Positions 41,666-50,431 of a stretch of DNA of 64,000 bases are shown here, one piece after another. Position 1 is the stretch's first letter. Each line of letters opens with the position of its first letter. The DNA comes from an uncultured Eubacteriales bacterium. GTDB lineage: Bacteria; Bacillota; Clostridia; Oscillospirales; Oscillospiraceae. The position numbers were made by a program, and so were the translations under genes. The stretch lies in the NCBI GenBank assembly GCA_900546615.1, contig URDJ01000001.1:1-64000 (forward strand), written 5' to 3'. The notes under the pieces were generated by a model. That model searched no databases. It worked only from the letters and a program-made list of their open reading frames with translations, and was not told the DNA's origin.

Positions 41666-42840
41666 TGAAAAAGACCTCCACCTTTCAGAACGGCCTCATC
41701 TGGTTCGGCGCGGGCGTGTCGATAGCTGAGATACTCACCGGCACCTATTTTGCGCCCCTCGGCATGGGCAAGGGCATACTCGCGATAGTCATCGGCCACG
41801 TCATAGGCTGCGCGCTGTTCTTCTTTGCGGGGCTCATAGGCGGCAGGACTGGCCTGAGCGCCATGGAGACGGTCAAAATGTCCTTCGGGCAGAAGGGCGG
41901 GCTGCTCTTTGCCTTCCTGAACGTCCTGCAGCTCGTGGGCTGGACGGCAATCATGATCTACGACGGCGCTCTTGCGACGAACGGCATCTTCGACACCGGC
42001 GCCTGGGTCTGGTGCCTCGTCATCGGCGTGCTCATCGTGGTGTGGATACTCATAGGCATCACGAACCTCGGCTGGGTGAACCGCATCTCCATGGCGGCGC
42101 TGTTCATCCTGACGCTGGTGCTCTGCAAGGTCATCTTCATAGACGGCAGGCCGGGCGCGGACACCTCGGCTTTCGGCGAGGCGATGAGCTTCGGCGCGGC
42201 GGTGGAGCTGGCGGTCGCCATGCCGCTTAGCTGGCTGCCCCTCGTGAGCGACTACACGCGCGAGGCGCAGAAGCCCTTTGCCGCGACGGTGGCGAGCACC
42301 CTGACCTACGGCCTCGTGTCCTGCTGGATGTACATAATCGGCATGGGCGCGGCCATCTATACCGGCGAGGGCGACATAGCCCTCATCATGGTGAAGGCGG
42401 GCCTCGGCATCGCGGCGCTCATCATACTCATTCTCTCGACGGTGACGACGACCTTCCTCGACGCCTGGAGCGCGGGCATCTCGTCCGAGAGCCTGTCGAA
42501 GAAGCTCTCCGGCAAGTGGGTGGCGGTCGTTGTGACGGTCATAGGCACCGCGGCGGCGATCATGTTCCCCATGGACGACATCACGGACTTCCTCTATCTC
42601 ATAGGCTCGGTGTTCGCGCCGATGATAGCGGTGCAGCTGGCGGACAACTTCATCCTCCGGCGTTCGAGCTTTGAGTTTAACTTCGACTGGGCGAATCTGG
42701 CGGTGTGGCTCGTGGGCTTCGGGCTGTACCGCTGGCTGATGACGGTGGATATCCCGGTGGGCAACACCCTGCCGGACATGCTAATAACGATGCTGCTGTG
42801 CGTGCTGGTGCGAAAGCTCCTGCCTGCAAAACGGGCCTGA
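41665..42840 (+). CDS. cytX: Hydroxymethylpyrimidine transporter CytX
   Basis: A 391-aa membrane protein of the NCS1 cytosine permease family with about 12 hydrophobic segments; it starts MKKTSTFQNGLIWFGAGVSIAEILTG. CytX proteins are found under TPP riboswitches and are thought to bring in hydroxymethylpyrimidine. The ATG at 41665 overlaps the thiD stop by one base. It is the last gene of the operon, followed by a terminator. The substrate is assigned from family and position, not from residues. Confidence 0.9.
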   Translation: MKKTSTFQNGLIWFGAGVSIAEILTGTYFAPLGMGKGILAIVIGHVIGCALFFFAGLIGGRTGLSAMETVKMSFGQKGGLLFAFLNVLQLVGWTAIMIYDGALATNGIFDTGAWVWCLVIGVLIVVWILIGITNLGWVNRISMAALFILTLVLCKVIFIDGRPGADTSAFGEAMSFGAAVELAVAMPLSWLPLVSDYTREAQKPFAATVASTLTYGLVSCWMYIIGMGAAIYTGEGDIALIMVKAGLGIAALIILILSTVTTTFLDAWSAGISSESLSKKLSGKWVAVVVTVIGTAAAIMFPMDDITDFLYLIGSVFAPMIAVQLADNFILRRSSFEFNFDWANLAVWLVGFGLYRWLMTVDIPVGNTLPDMLITMLLCVLVRKLLPAKRA

Positions 42841-42850
42841 AAACACAATA

Positions 42851-42878
42851 AAAAGCTCCGCCAGCAGGCGGAGCTTTT
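42851..42878 (+). terminator. Terminator after cytX
   Basis: A 12-bp perfect stem (AAAAGCTCCGCC / GGCGGAGCTTTT) with a 4-base loop, followed by TT. It also faces the end of the minus-strand dlt genes. Confidence 0.85.
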
Positions 42879-42888
42879 TTGCACCATA

Positions 42889-43020
42889 TCAGAAGCCCTC
42901 GTAGATGAAGGCCCCGTGGCCGGAGAAGAAGGCCAGGACAGCCAGCAGCATGGCGGCGTAGCCGAGGACGCTGAGGTATTCCCAGTACGGCCTCTCCTTT
43001 TGTTTCTTCAGCCATTTCAT
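42889..43020 (-). CDS. dltX: DltX-like small membrane protein (43 aa)
   Basis: A 43-aa protein beginning MKWLKKQKERPYWEYL, with one membrane helix and the ending GHGAFIYEGF. The end matches the FIYN/EXF tail of DltX, the small partner that carries D-alanine to teichoic acid. Its ATG overlaps the dltD stop in ATGA, so it is coupled. In the classic order dltX precedes dltA; here it follows dltD. It is easily missed because it is so short. Confidence 0.75.
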   Translation of the reverse strand: MKWLKKQKERPYWEYLSVLGYAAMLLAVLAFFSGHGAFIYEGF

Positions 43021-43904
43021 GAGAGCAGCCATTCGTCAAGCACCTCCGTAAAGACGACCGCGCCGTAGTCATAGTCCAGATGCCCCGTGTCGTAGAAGCA
43101 CCCGGCGTCCAGGGCGTCGGTCATGTCGTAAAATTCCACGCCGGCGGCCTCGCTCTTTTCGCGGCAGAGCTCACGCAGCTCGAGGTCGAGCGGCTCCGGC
43201 TCCACCAGCGGATTCTCCGGCAGCCAGACCACGCGCACGCGGATGCCCTCCGCCTCGCAGAAGGAGAAGACCTCGTCCAGCGCGGCGAGGTTTTCCGCGT
43301 ACAGGCCCAGATCGCCGTCAAAGTACAGCCCGTGCAGCTTCTCGCGCCGCTCGTCCAGCTCCTCCTGCGTCATGTTGCCGTAGTAGTACGCTTTCTGCTG
43401 CTGCGTCCAGACGCGCCTGCGTATCTCGCCCTCGCCCATCAGGGCCTTGAGGTTGTCGGTCACGAATGCGCTCAGCCGGTCACGCTGGAAGTAGAAGTAC
43501 GGCTCATACCACTTCCGGTGCCACTCGTAGGTCGGGTTCGTGTCCATATCGTCGTACATCGCGCCCCAGCCCAGCGCCAGCACCAGTTCAGAGCCGACCG
43601 TGATATGCCCGCCCTCGAGTATTTCAGCAAGGTCGCGCACCGTGCCGTAGTCCATGCCGAGGTTCACGTACCCGGCCTCGCTGATGTCCTCGCGATAGGC
43701 CGAGATAAGCTCGGAGGAACCGAAGATGACGCGGTCCCAGACCTCCTCCGGGTGGTCGCGCTTTGTTATCTCGAAGTCGTCAAGCCAGAAGAAGCCGCTT
43801 TTTTGCATAAAGCCCGAGGCCGAGAGCGCTATGTCGGCGAGCAAAACTATTATGAGGACCGCGGCGATAAAGCCGCCCCTCCTGAGGAAACGCGCAAATT
43901 TCAT
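43017..43904 (-). CDS. dltD: DltD-like SGNH-type esterase domain protein
   Basis: A 295-aa protein with one N-terminal membrane helix (GGFIAAVLIIVLLADIALSASG) and a hydrolase-like domain: VIFGSSELISAY holds the Ser of the GSSE motif, and FYDTGHLDYDYGAVVF near the end supplies Asp and His. This pattern is that of DltD and related SGNH enzymes that act outside the membrane in D-alanylation of teichoic acids. ATG at 43904 has GAGGGGG eight bases upstream; a GTG at 43913 is less likely. It lies between the acyltransferase and the DltX-like gene. Classical DltD is somewhat longer, so the exact role is less certain. Confidence 0.8.
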   Translation of the reverse strand: MKFARFLRRGGFIAAVLIIVLLADIALSASGFMQKSGFFWLDDFEITKRDHPEEVWDRVIFGSSELISAYREDISEAGYVNLGMDYGTVRDLAEILEGGHITVGSELVLALGWGAMYDDMDTNPTYEWHRKWYEPYFYFQRDRLSAFVTDNLKALMGEGEIRRRVWTQQQKAYYYGNMTQEELDERREKLHGLYFDGDLGLYAENLAALDEVFSFCEAEGIRVRVVWLPENPLVEPEPLDLELRELCREKSEAAGVEFYDMTDALDAGCFYDTGHLDYDYGAVVFTEVLDEWLLS

Positions 43905-43917
43905 ACCGCGCACCCCC

Positions 43918-45066
43918 TCACAGGCTCACGAAGCCGCGCAGGACATTCGCCAGCTGCGTGGAATCGAGAGTGTAGAATATAGTGGTGAACGAGAACACGA
44001 GGGCCACGACGCAGCGGCGGAACAGGACGTAGTACCGGTTCGCGCCGCGTTTCACCGTGGTGATGCCGCAGAGGTTCTCGAAGGCGAGCAGGCTGCCGTT
44101 CATGAGTCCGTCTAGGACGAAGGTGAGCGAGAAGCCGTGCCAGAGGCCCATGACCATCATGGTGCCGAAGCCTATCATCGCGCCCTGATACTTCGAGAGC
44201 TTCTTGCCGTTCAAAACGACGAAGATGTGCTCGCGTATCCAGTCGGTGAGCGAGACGTGCCAGTTGCGCCAGAACTGGGTGAAGGAAACGGCCTTGAGTG
44301 GCTTTTTGAAGTTCTCGGGCACCTTGAGGCCGAGGAAACCGCCCGTGGCTATGGCAATGTCGGCATAGCCGGACATGTCCAGCCAGAGCAGCAGGTAGCT
44401 CACGAGGCAGGCGGCGACCGACCACCAGGGCCTCGGCGAGAGCGCGGCGAGCCGCGCGAGGACGACGTTCACCAGCGCCATAACGACAACCTTTTTGAAG
44501 AAGCCGCGGATGAGGCGCTTGAAGTCACGGGTGAGGCTCTCGCCGTCCACCTTCTCGGGCCGCACGAGGCTGCGGGAGAAGTCACGGTAGCGCAAAATAG
44601 GCCCGGCGGTGACGACGGGGAAAAAGAGCATATAGTTTGCGTAGTGCAGGAAGTTGAGCCTTTCACCGGTGTAGTAGACGTAGTAAACGGCGTCTACGGC
44701 CTTGAGCATGTTGTATGCTATGCCGGTGAGGGCAAAGAGCAGCGGCAGCTCCGGGAACAGCTCCCGGAAACGTATGTAGAAGAAGGGTACCGCGCACAAA
44801 AGGCAGCAGAGCACAAAGGCGACCTGCCTCCAGGCGCCCTTCCCCCGCCCCGCGAGGTGGGCTATGCCGAAGGTGACGACGGTGTATACCGCGTAGAAGA
44901 CGGCGAGCCACTCGGAGACGTAGGCGATGAGGGCGAGGTCGAGGATGGGCAGGAAGCTCTCGAGCTTCGTCTGCGACCAGTATTTTCGGGCCAGCACGCT
45001 GGCGGCGGCCCACAGGACGCAGCCGCCGAGCAGCCGGAGGGCGATATCCGCCTCAAGGAACCACAT
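43918..45066 (-). CDS. dltB: MBOAT acyltransferase (DltB-like)
   Basis: A 382-aa membrane protein with about ten hydrophobic segments and MBOAT features: YANYMLFFPVVTAGPILRYRDF, FWRNWHVSLTDWI and the catalytic His in MGLWHGFSLTF. DltB passes D-alanine from the carrier DltC towards the wall polymer. The gene starts 3 bases after dltC ends. Related MBOAT proteins transfer other acyl groups (for instance in alginate acetylation), but the DltC, DltD and DltX neighbours favour D-alanine. Confidence 0.88.
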   Translation of the reverse strand: MWFLEADIALRLLGGCVLWAAASVLARKYWSQTKLESFLPILDLALIAYVSEWLAVFYAVYTVVTFGIAHLAGRGKGAWRQVAFVLCCLLCAVPFFYIRFRELFPELPLLFALTGIAYNMLKAVDAVYYVYYTGERLNFLHYANYMLFFPVVTAGPILRYRDFSRSLVRPEKVDGESLTRDFKRLIRGFFKKVVVMALVNVVLARLAALSPRPWWSVAACLVSYLLLWLDMSGYADIAIATGGFLGLKVPENFKKPLKAVSFTQFWRNWHVSLTDWIREHIFVVLNGKKLSKYQGAMIGFGTMMVMGLWHGFSLTFVLDGLMNGSLLAFENLCGITTVKRGANRYYVLFRRCVVALVFSFTTIFYTLDSTQLANVLRGFVSL

Positions 45067-45069
45067 ATG

Positions 45070-45321
45070 TCAGCAAAGCCCCTTTTTCATACCGACGACC
45101 TCGGCGATCTCGCTCACGGTGTTCATGGGGTAGAGGGTGAGGTCGCGCTGGCTTATCTCTATACCGAAGGTCTCCTCGGCGAACATGATCACGTCGACGG
45201 CGCCCATGGAATCCAGGAAGCCGGTGTCAAAGAGATTGACGTCCAAACCGTACTCCGGGTCGTCGTCCACCTCGCAGCGCTCGCGAATGTATTCATCAAG
45301 CTTTTCAATTATCTCATCCAT
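45070..45321 (-). CDS. dltC: D-alanyl carrier protein (acyl carrier, DltC-like)
   Basis: An 83-aa acidic carrier protein. FLDSMGAVDVIMFAEETFGIEI holds the Ser to which phosphopantetheine is attached (LDSMG), with the typical carrier helices around it. The ATG at 45321 is preceded by CGGAGG. It has its own promoter 33 bases upstream, so the operon starts here. dltA, the ligase that loads this carrier, is not in the operon or elsewhere in the window. Confidence 0.87.
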   Translation of the reverse strand: MDEIIEKLDEYIRERCEVDDDPEYGLDVNLFDTGFLDSMGAVDVIMFAEETFGIEISQRDLTLYPMNTVSEIAEVVGMKKGLC

Positions 45322-45353
45322 CACGTTTTCCTCCGCTAAAGGTATTTCAAGGC

Positions 45354-45362
45354 ATTATATCA
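45354..45362 (-). promoter_or_regulatory. Extended -10 promoter of dltC
   Basis: TGATATAAT, a TGnTATAAT extended -10, 33 bases upstream of the dltC start. No clear -35 is seen, as is common with this type. Confidence 0.55.
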
Positions 45363-45481
45363 CAACTGTGACGCTTGTGCGAGAGAAAACTGCAAAAGCG
45401 TTTTTTACGAAGTAATTCCACCCCGTTTCTTTTGCATGGAGCAGAGAAATGGGGTGCTCACTGCTGTACAGCCCATGAAAA

Positions 45482-45513
45482 AACCGGAGCCGCAAACAAA
45501 CGCGGCCCCGGTT
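45482..45513 (-). terminator. Terminator after hypA
   Basis: A 12-bp stem with one G-T pair (45482-45493 with 45502-45513) and an 8-base loop, running into TTTTTT in the minus direction. Confidence 0.8.
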
Positions 45514-45520
45514 ATTTTTG

Positions 45521-45871
45521 CTACTCCTCCTCGGGTACGAGTATCTCCTTGATATTGAACTCCTCCCCGCAGAGGACGTCCTTCCTGTCAGAGCCGCATT
45601 TCGGACAGCGGCCACGGTTCGCCACGATGTTGTACACCTGCCCGCACTCAAGACATATGCCGTTGCCCGGCACCACGTCTATCCGCAGCTTCGTGCCCTC
45701 CAGCATCGTATGCGGCACGGCGGCGTAGTACGCCTCCTCCATGTACTCCGGCACCACCAGCGACAGCTCGCCGATCTCCAGCACCACCGTGTCTATGTTG
45801 TCTATCCCGTTCTCCTGCGCGAACTCGACGACACTCCGTATCGCCTGTATCGCCAGAGTCATCTCGTGCAT
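45521..45871 (-). CDS. hypA: Hydrogenase nickel incorporation protein HypA
   Basis: A 116-aa protein with the nickel-binding N-terminus MHEMTLAIQAI (His2) and a zinc site CLEC...CPKC (ICLECGQVYN and RGRCPKCGSD). HypA hands nickel to [NiFe]-hydrogenase together with HypB. It begins 2 bases after the oxidoreductase gene and is the last gene of the operon. In organisms without [NiFe]-hydrogenase the pair can serve other nickel enzymes; no hydrogenase gene is in the window. Confidence 0.95.
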   Translation of the reverse strand: MHEMTLAIQAIRSVVEFAQENGIDNIDTVVLEIGELSLVVPEYMEEAYYAAVPHTMLEGTKLRIDVVPGNGICLECGQVYNIVANRGRCPKCGSDRKDVLCGEEFNIKEILVPEEE

Positions 45872-45872
45872 C

Positions 45873-48560
45873 TTACTTCCCCGACGGGCGGCTGATCTTC
45901 CGCACCGCGATATTCTTCACCCTTCTGGCAACATTCTTGCCGCTCTCGAGCAGCAGCTTCTCGTACTTCTCGCCGGCGTTGTCCGTCACCCTCTTGAGCT
46001 TTATCGCGTCGAACTTGCACATGGTCGTACACACGCCGCAGCCCACGCAGGCCGCCTGATCGACCACCGTCGCGCCGCAGCCCAGGCAGCGCTCCGTCTC
46101 CTTGAGCACCTGCTTTTCTGTGAAGGTGCCGCGCAGGTCGCGGAAGGTCTCCTTCGACTCCTTCGCCGAGCCGCCCTTCGCCTTCTGCCTCGGCGCCGTG
46201 TCGTAGCTGTATATCCTCGCGTCGGCCTTGTCGAACTCCGCGTAGTCCTTCTTACGCCTGCCCAGCGTCAGGCTCTGGCCCGGCTGTACGAAGCGGTGGA
46301 TGGAGATCGCGCCCTCCTTGCCGGCCGCGATGGCGTCTATGACGAACCTCGGCCCGGTCATGACGTCGCCGCCCACGAACACGTCCGGCTGCGCCGTCTG
46401 GAAGGTCGTCGTGTCCGCTATGGCCACGCCGCCCTTACCCGTCTCGACCTTCGAGCCTTCGAGCAGGCCGCCCCAGTCCACACTCTGGCCTATCGCCGCG
46501 ATGACCGTCTCGGCCTTGAGCGTCTCAAACTCGCCCTCGACCGGCACGGGCTTGCGCCGGCCGGTGGCGTCCGGCTCGCCCAGCTCCATGACCTGCAGCT
46601 TCAGCGCCGCGGCCTTGCCGTCCTTGCCCTCTATCTGCGCCGGGGCGACGAGGAACTTGAACTTCACGCCCTCGGCCTTCGCCTCAGCGACCTCCTCCTC
46701 GTCCGCGGGCATCTCGGCCTCGGTACGGCGGTAGACCACCGTCACGTTCTTTGCGCCGAGTCTCACCGCCGAGCGGGCCACGTCTATAGCCACGTTGCCG
46801 CCGCCGATGACCGCCACGTTCTCGCCTATCGAGGGCTTACGCGAGGAATTGGTCCTGCGCAGGAAGTCGATGCCAGCCATGACGCCCTTGAGCTTCTCGC
46901 CCGGCACGCCGATGGGCGTGCTCTTCCACGCGCCAATGGCAACGTAGAACGCCTCAAAGCCGTCGCGCCTCAGCTGGTCGAGCGTCACGTCCTTGCCGAC
47001 CTCCACACCGGTCTTGAACTGCACGCCCAGGTCCTTGAGTATCTCAATCTCCGCCTCGACGACGTCCTTCTCCAGCCTGAAGGACGGGATGCCCATCGTC
47101 AGCATGCCGCCGAGGGTCTTCTGCTTTTCAAACACCGTCACAGGGTAGCCCTGCAGCGCCAGGTAATACGCGCAGCTCAGGCCCGCCGGGCCCGCGCCGA
47201 TGACCGCAATCTGGTTCTTATACGGCTTGCCCGTCGTATTGAGCATCTTGGGCTTTACGCGGGTGGCGGGGTCCAGCTCCCTCTGCGCGAGGAACTTCTT
47301 GACCTCGTCGATAGCCACGGGCGCATCCACATCGCCGCGCGTGCAGGCTTCCTCGCAGAACCTCGGGCAGACCCTGCCGCAGACCGCCGGGAAAGGATTC
47401 TCGCGCCTTATAAGTTCCAGCGCCTCGTCAAACCTGCCCTGCGACGCCAGCTTTATATAGCCCTGCACCGGGATATGCGCCGGGCACTTCGTCTTACATG
47501 GCGCGGTGCCGTCCGAGGCGACGTAACCGCGGTTCGTGCGGTAGTCCACATTGTAGTTCTTCTCGCCGAACCAGAGCAGCTTCTCGTGCGGCGTTTCGTA
47601 CTTCGGCGCGTGGGATGGGGTCGCGCAGAGCTTCTGGCCCAGCTTCAGTGCGCCGAGGTTGCAGTTTTCGACACAGAGGCCGCAGGCCACGCACTTTTCC
47701 GTGTCCACCTCTGCCACGTAGTTCGAGCGGATGACGTCCGGGGTCTTGAAATACTGCGCTATTCTCAGCGAGAAGCAGGAGCAGCCGCAGCAGTTGCAGA
47801 TCGCCGCCGCGCCGTCGGGCGGGTCGAGGTTCGAGATCTCGTGCACCAGTCCGTTTTCCTCACAGCGCTTGAGTATCTCGTAACATTCCTCCTTGTCGAT
47901 CTCCCGGCCGTGTCCCGTGCGGATGTGGTATTCCGCAGACTCGTTGAAGAAGATGCACACATCCGTCTCAAGGTGACCGCAGCCCTCGCCCATGAGCCTG
48001 CGCGTTCTCCGGCAGGAGCAGTCCGTCACCGCGATGGCATAGGCGTTGTCCACTATGCGGTGTATCTCCTCATAGGTTCCGCGCCTTGCATCGTTATGTA
48101 TCGCCATCTCGACGGGTATGACGCGCATCATGCCCTGGCCGACCGGTACGAACGGCGCCAGAGGCGCTATGCGCTTTCTCGTGTACTCCTCGAAGCACTC
48201 CGCAATGACCGGGTACTTCTCGCACATCTCCTTGTTGCCGACCATCATCTCCATGATGCCGGGCACCCAGATCGGCATGTTGAACTTGTCCACGCCGTCC
48301 TTCTTCGCGAAGCGGCAGACACCCAGCTGGGCAAGCTCATAGAGTACCTCCGTGACCCTGTCCAGCGGCTTCTTGACCTTCTTCGCGACCTCCTCCGGCG
48401 TCACGTAGTGACGCACGCGCAGACCCATCGCTATCTCGGCCATCTCGTCCGTCAGCACCGGGTCGAGGATCTTATACTCGGGGTCAGACGGTGTGACGCC
48501 CGTATAGGTGCCGCACTCGAGGCTGATCTTCGTCGCAAGCTTCAGGATAATCGGTCTCAT
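45873..48560 (-). CDS. FAD- and NAD(P)-dependent oxidoreductase with multiple Fe-S clusters
   Basis: An 895-aa multidomain protein. Residues 1-270 form an N-terminal module with Cys clusters (VTDCSCRRTRR, ICNCCGCSCF). Then comes a ferredoxin motif (CVACGLCVENCNLGA) and a GltD-like part: CPAHIPVQGYI, CGRVCPRFCEEACTRG, the FAD site VIGAGPAGLSCAYYLALQG, the NAD(P) site VIGGGNVAIDVARSAVRLGA and a FVGGDVMTGPRFVIDAIAAGK block. The C-terminus adds a four-Cys ferredoxin-like motif (CVGCGVCTTMC). It resembles Clostridial enzymes that link NAD(P)H to ferredoxin or other carriers. Its position between hypB and hypA suggests a hydrogen-related or nickel-related task, but the substrate cannot be read off. 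Confidence 0.82.
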   Translation of the reverse strand: MRPIILKLATKISLECGTYTGVTPSDPEYKILDPVLTDEMAEIAMGLRVRHYVTPEEVAKKVKKPLDRVTEVLYELAQLGVCRFAKKDGVDKFNMPIWVPGIMEMMVGNKEMCEKYPVIAECFEEYTRKRIAPLAPFVPVGQGMMRVIPVEMAIHNDARRGTYEEIHRIVDNAYAIAVTDCSCRRTRRLMGEGCGHLETDVCIFFNESAEYHIRTGHGREIDKEECYEILKRCEENGLVHEISNLDPPDGAAAICNCCGCSCFSLRIAQYFKTPDVIRSNYVAEVDTEKCVACGLCVENCNLGALKLGQKLCATPSHAPKYETPHEKLLWFGEKNYNVDYRTNRGYVASDGTAPCKTKCPAHIPVQGYIKLASQGRFDEALELIRRENPFPAVCGRVCPRFCEEACTRGDVDAPVAIDEVKKFLAQRELDPATRVKPKMLNTTGKPYKNQIAVIGAGPAGLSCAYYLALQGYPVTVFEKQKTLGGMLTMGIPSFRLEKDVVEAEIEILKDLGVQFKTGVEVGKDVTLDQLRRDGFEAFYVAIGAWKSTPIGVPGEKLKGVMAGIDFLRRTNSSRKPSIGENVAVIGGGNVAIDVARSAVRLGAKNVTVVYRRTEAEMPADEEEVAEAKAEGVKFKFLVAPAQIEGKDGKAAALKLQVMELGEPDATGRRKPVPVEGEFETLKAETVIAAIGQSVDWGGLLEGSKVETGKGGVAIADTTTFQTAQPDVFVGGDVMTGPRFVIDAIAAGKEGAISIHRFVQPGQSLTLGRRKKDYAEFDKADARIYSYDTAPRQKAKGGSAKESKETFRDLRGTFTEKQVLKETERCLGCGATVVDQAACVGCGVCTTMCKFDAIKLKRVTDNAGEKYEKLLLESGKNVARRVKNIAVRKISRPSGK

Positions 48561-48603
48561 CTGATAGGATTCCCCCTCTTTCTTTGGTTGTTATTTCAAA
48601 TAC

Positions 48604-49269
48604 TTATTTCTCCTTCCACGCCTTTACCTGACGCCTGAGCCAGTCGGCCCACTTCTCTACGCCCTCGCCCGTCTTCGCCGAGATCGGTATGATCTCGATA
48701 TTCGGGTTCAGCTTCTTCGCCCGCTCGCACATCGCCTCGTAGTCGAAGTCGAAATACGGCATGACGTCTATTTTGTTCACGATGAGGCAGTCGCAGACCG
48801 TAAACATCAGCGGGTACTTCAGAGGCTTGTCGTCCCCCTCCGGCACCGACAGGATCATCGCGCTCTTGGACGCGCCCGTATCAAACTCTGCCGGGCACAC
48901 CAGATTGCCGACGTTCTCAAGTATCGCAAGGTCCACATCCTCCGTGCCCAGCGCCTCGAGGCCCTGCTTCGTCATGTCCGCCGTCAGGTGGCACATGCCG
49001 CCCGTATGCAGCTGCACCGCCTTTGCCCCCGCGTCCTGCACCGTATGCGCATCCACGTCCGAGTCTATATCAGCCTCCATGATGCCTATCCTCAGCTCGT
49101 CACGGAGCGCCTCTATCGTCCGCACCAGCGTCGTGGTCTTGCCGCTGCCGGGAGACGACATCAGGTTCAGCAGAAACAGCCCCTTCTCCTTCAGCTCCGA
49201 ACGAAGCGAATCGGCCTCCCTGTTGTTATCCGCAAACACGCTCTGCTTTATCTCGATTGTCCTGAGCAT
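48604..49269 (-). CDS. hypB: Hydrogenase nickel incorporation GTPase HypB
   Basis: A 221-aa GTPase. Seen: Walker A NLMSSPGSGKTTTL, EADIDSDVDA, LENVGNLVCP, NKIDVMPYFDF (the NKxD guanine site) and a C-terminal helix. HypB delivers or loads nickel onto hydrogenase with HypA. It lacks the His-rich nickel-storage tail of some members. It is the first gene of the hypB-oxidoreductase-hypA operon. It lies divergent to the MoxR operon with 244 bases between. Confidence 0.95.
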   Translation of the reverse strand: MLRTIEIKQSVFADNNREADSLRSELKEKGLFLLNLMSSPGSGKTTTLVRTIEALRDELRIGIMEADIDSDVDAHTVQDAGAKAVQLHTGGMCHLTADMTKQGLEALGTEDVDLAILENVGNLVCPAEFDTGASKSAMILSVPEGDDKPLKYPLMFTVCDCLIVNKIDVMPYFDFDYEAMCERAKKLNPNIEIIPISAKTGEGVEKWADWLRRQVKAWKEK

Positions 49270-49432
49270 AGTCCTGCCCCTTTCGATATTTTAAACAAAA
49301 ATTCTCGGCTGTACGCCCTTATACTGTCCGTTTCCGAACGTATTTTCGTTTACAGTTTAACACACGTCTTCCCCATAGTCAAACGCCTTTTACATTACCT
49401 CTCAAATCTCGGGTTAGTCTTGAAAAACTTCT

Positions 49433-49460
49433 TTGACATATCTAAAAAACGTGATAAAAT
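49433..49460 (+). promoter_or_regulatory. Strong promoter of the MoxR/VWA operon
   Basis: A perfect TTGACA (49433-49438), 16-base spacer, TAAAAT (49455-49460). The transcript would start near 49467, so the coding start must lie after that. Confidence 0.8.
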
Positions 49461-49513
49461 CCATATGTTATTGTTGTTATATTGTACTGCGGCTACGAAA
49501 GGGGAAATTTGAC

Positions 49514-50431
49514 TTGCTTAGTTTCCTTAGGCGCGAGGGTGTCAGCGAGGACATCGTCGCAGAAATAGAGGCGTTCAGAAAGGCGCACAGCGTCAGCCCC
49601 GAGGCGGAACACAGGCTCTCGAAAGAGCCGAGGTTCGAGTACTACGGCAAGGAGGTCTGGGAGGCCGCGGCCACCGCCCTGCTCTGCGGCGAGAATCTGC
49701 TGCTCGTCGGCCCCAAGGCCACCGGCAAAAACGTGCTTGCAGAGTGCCTCGCCTGCGCTTTCGGCCGCCCGAGCTGGGACGTCTCCTTCTATATAAACAC
49801 CGACGCCGCCTCCCTCATAGGCACCGATACCTTCACCGGCGGCGAGGTCAGCTTCCGGCAGGGGCCCATCACGAAGTGCGCGAAACTCGGCGGCTTCGGC
49901 ATACTCGACGAGATAAACATGGCGAAGAACGAGTCGCTCGCCGTCCTGCACGCGACGCTCGACTTCCGCCGCATCATAGACGTGCCGGGCTACGACCGCA
50001 TCGTCATGGACGATGCAACGCGCTTCATAGCCACGATGAACTACGGCTATGCCGGCACGAGGGAGCTGAACGAGGCCCTCGTCTCCCGCTTCGCGGTCAT
50101 TGACATGCCGCCCATCAGCGCCGAAAACCTCAAAAAGCTCCTGAAGCGCGAGTATCCGACGCTCCGGGACGAGTGGGCCGCGCAGTTCTCCGGTCTGTTC
50201 GAGGACATCCGCAAGAAGTGCGACAGCGCCGAGATCTCGACCAAGGCGCTCGACCTGCGCGGGCTGATGAGCGCGGTGGGTCTCATGCACCGAGGCCTCG
50301 TCGCGGGCGAGGCGCTGAAGCTCGGCGTCGTGAACAAGGCTTTCGACTCCTTCGAGCGCAAGCTCGTCGAGGACGTCATCACGGCGAGGATACCCTCGGC
50401 CCTCGGCCGGGACAAGCTTTTTGACGAGTGA
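49514..50431 (+). CDS. MoxR-type AAA ATPase
   Basis: About 305 residues from a TTG at 49514, which has AAAGGGGAAA upstream; earlier starts are before the transcription start. Walker A LLVGPKATGKNVLAECLA, Walker B GGFGILDEINMAKNESL and the sensor region FIATMNYGYAGTRELNEALVSRFAV fit the MoxR/CbbQ class. These ATPases act as chaperones that activate enzymes or insert cofactors, nearly always together with a VWA-domain protein, which follows here with a one-base overlap. The client is unknown. Confidence 0.9.
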   Translation: MLSFLRREGVSEDIVAEIEAFRKAHSVSPEAEHRLSKEPRFEYYGKEVWEAAATALLCGENLLLVGPKATGKNVLAECLACAFGRPSWDVSFYINTDAASLIGTDTFTGGEVSFRQGPITKCAKLGGFGILDEINMAKNESLAVLHATLDFRRIIDVPGYDRIVMDDATRFIATMNYGYAGTRELNEALVSRFAVIDMPPISAENLKKLLKREYPTLRDEWAAQFSGLFEDIRKKCDSAEISTKALDLRGLMSAVGLMHRGLVAGEALKLGVVNKAFDSFERKLVEDVITARIPSALGRDKLFDE

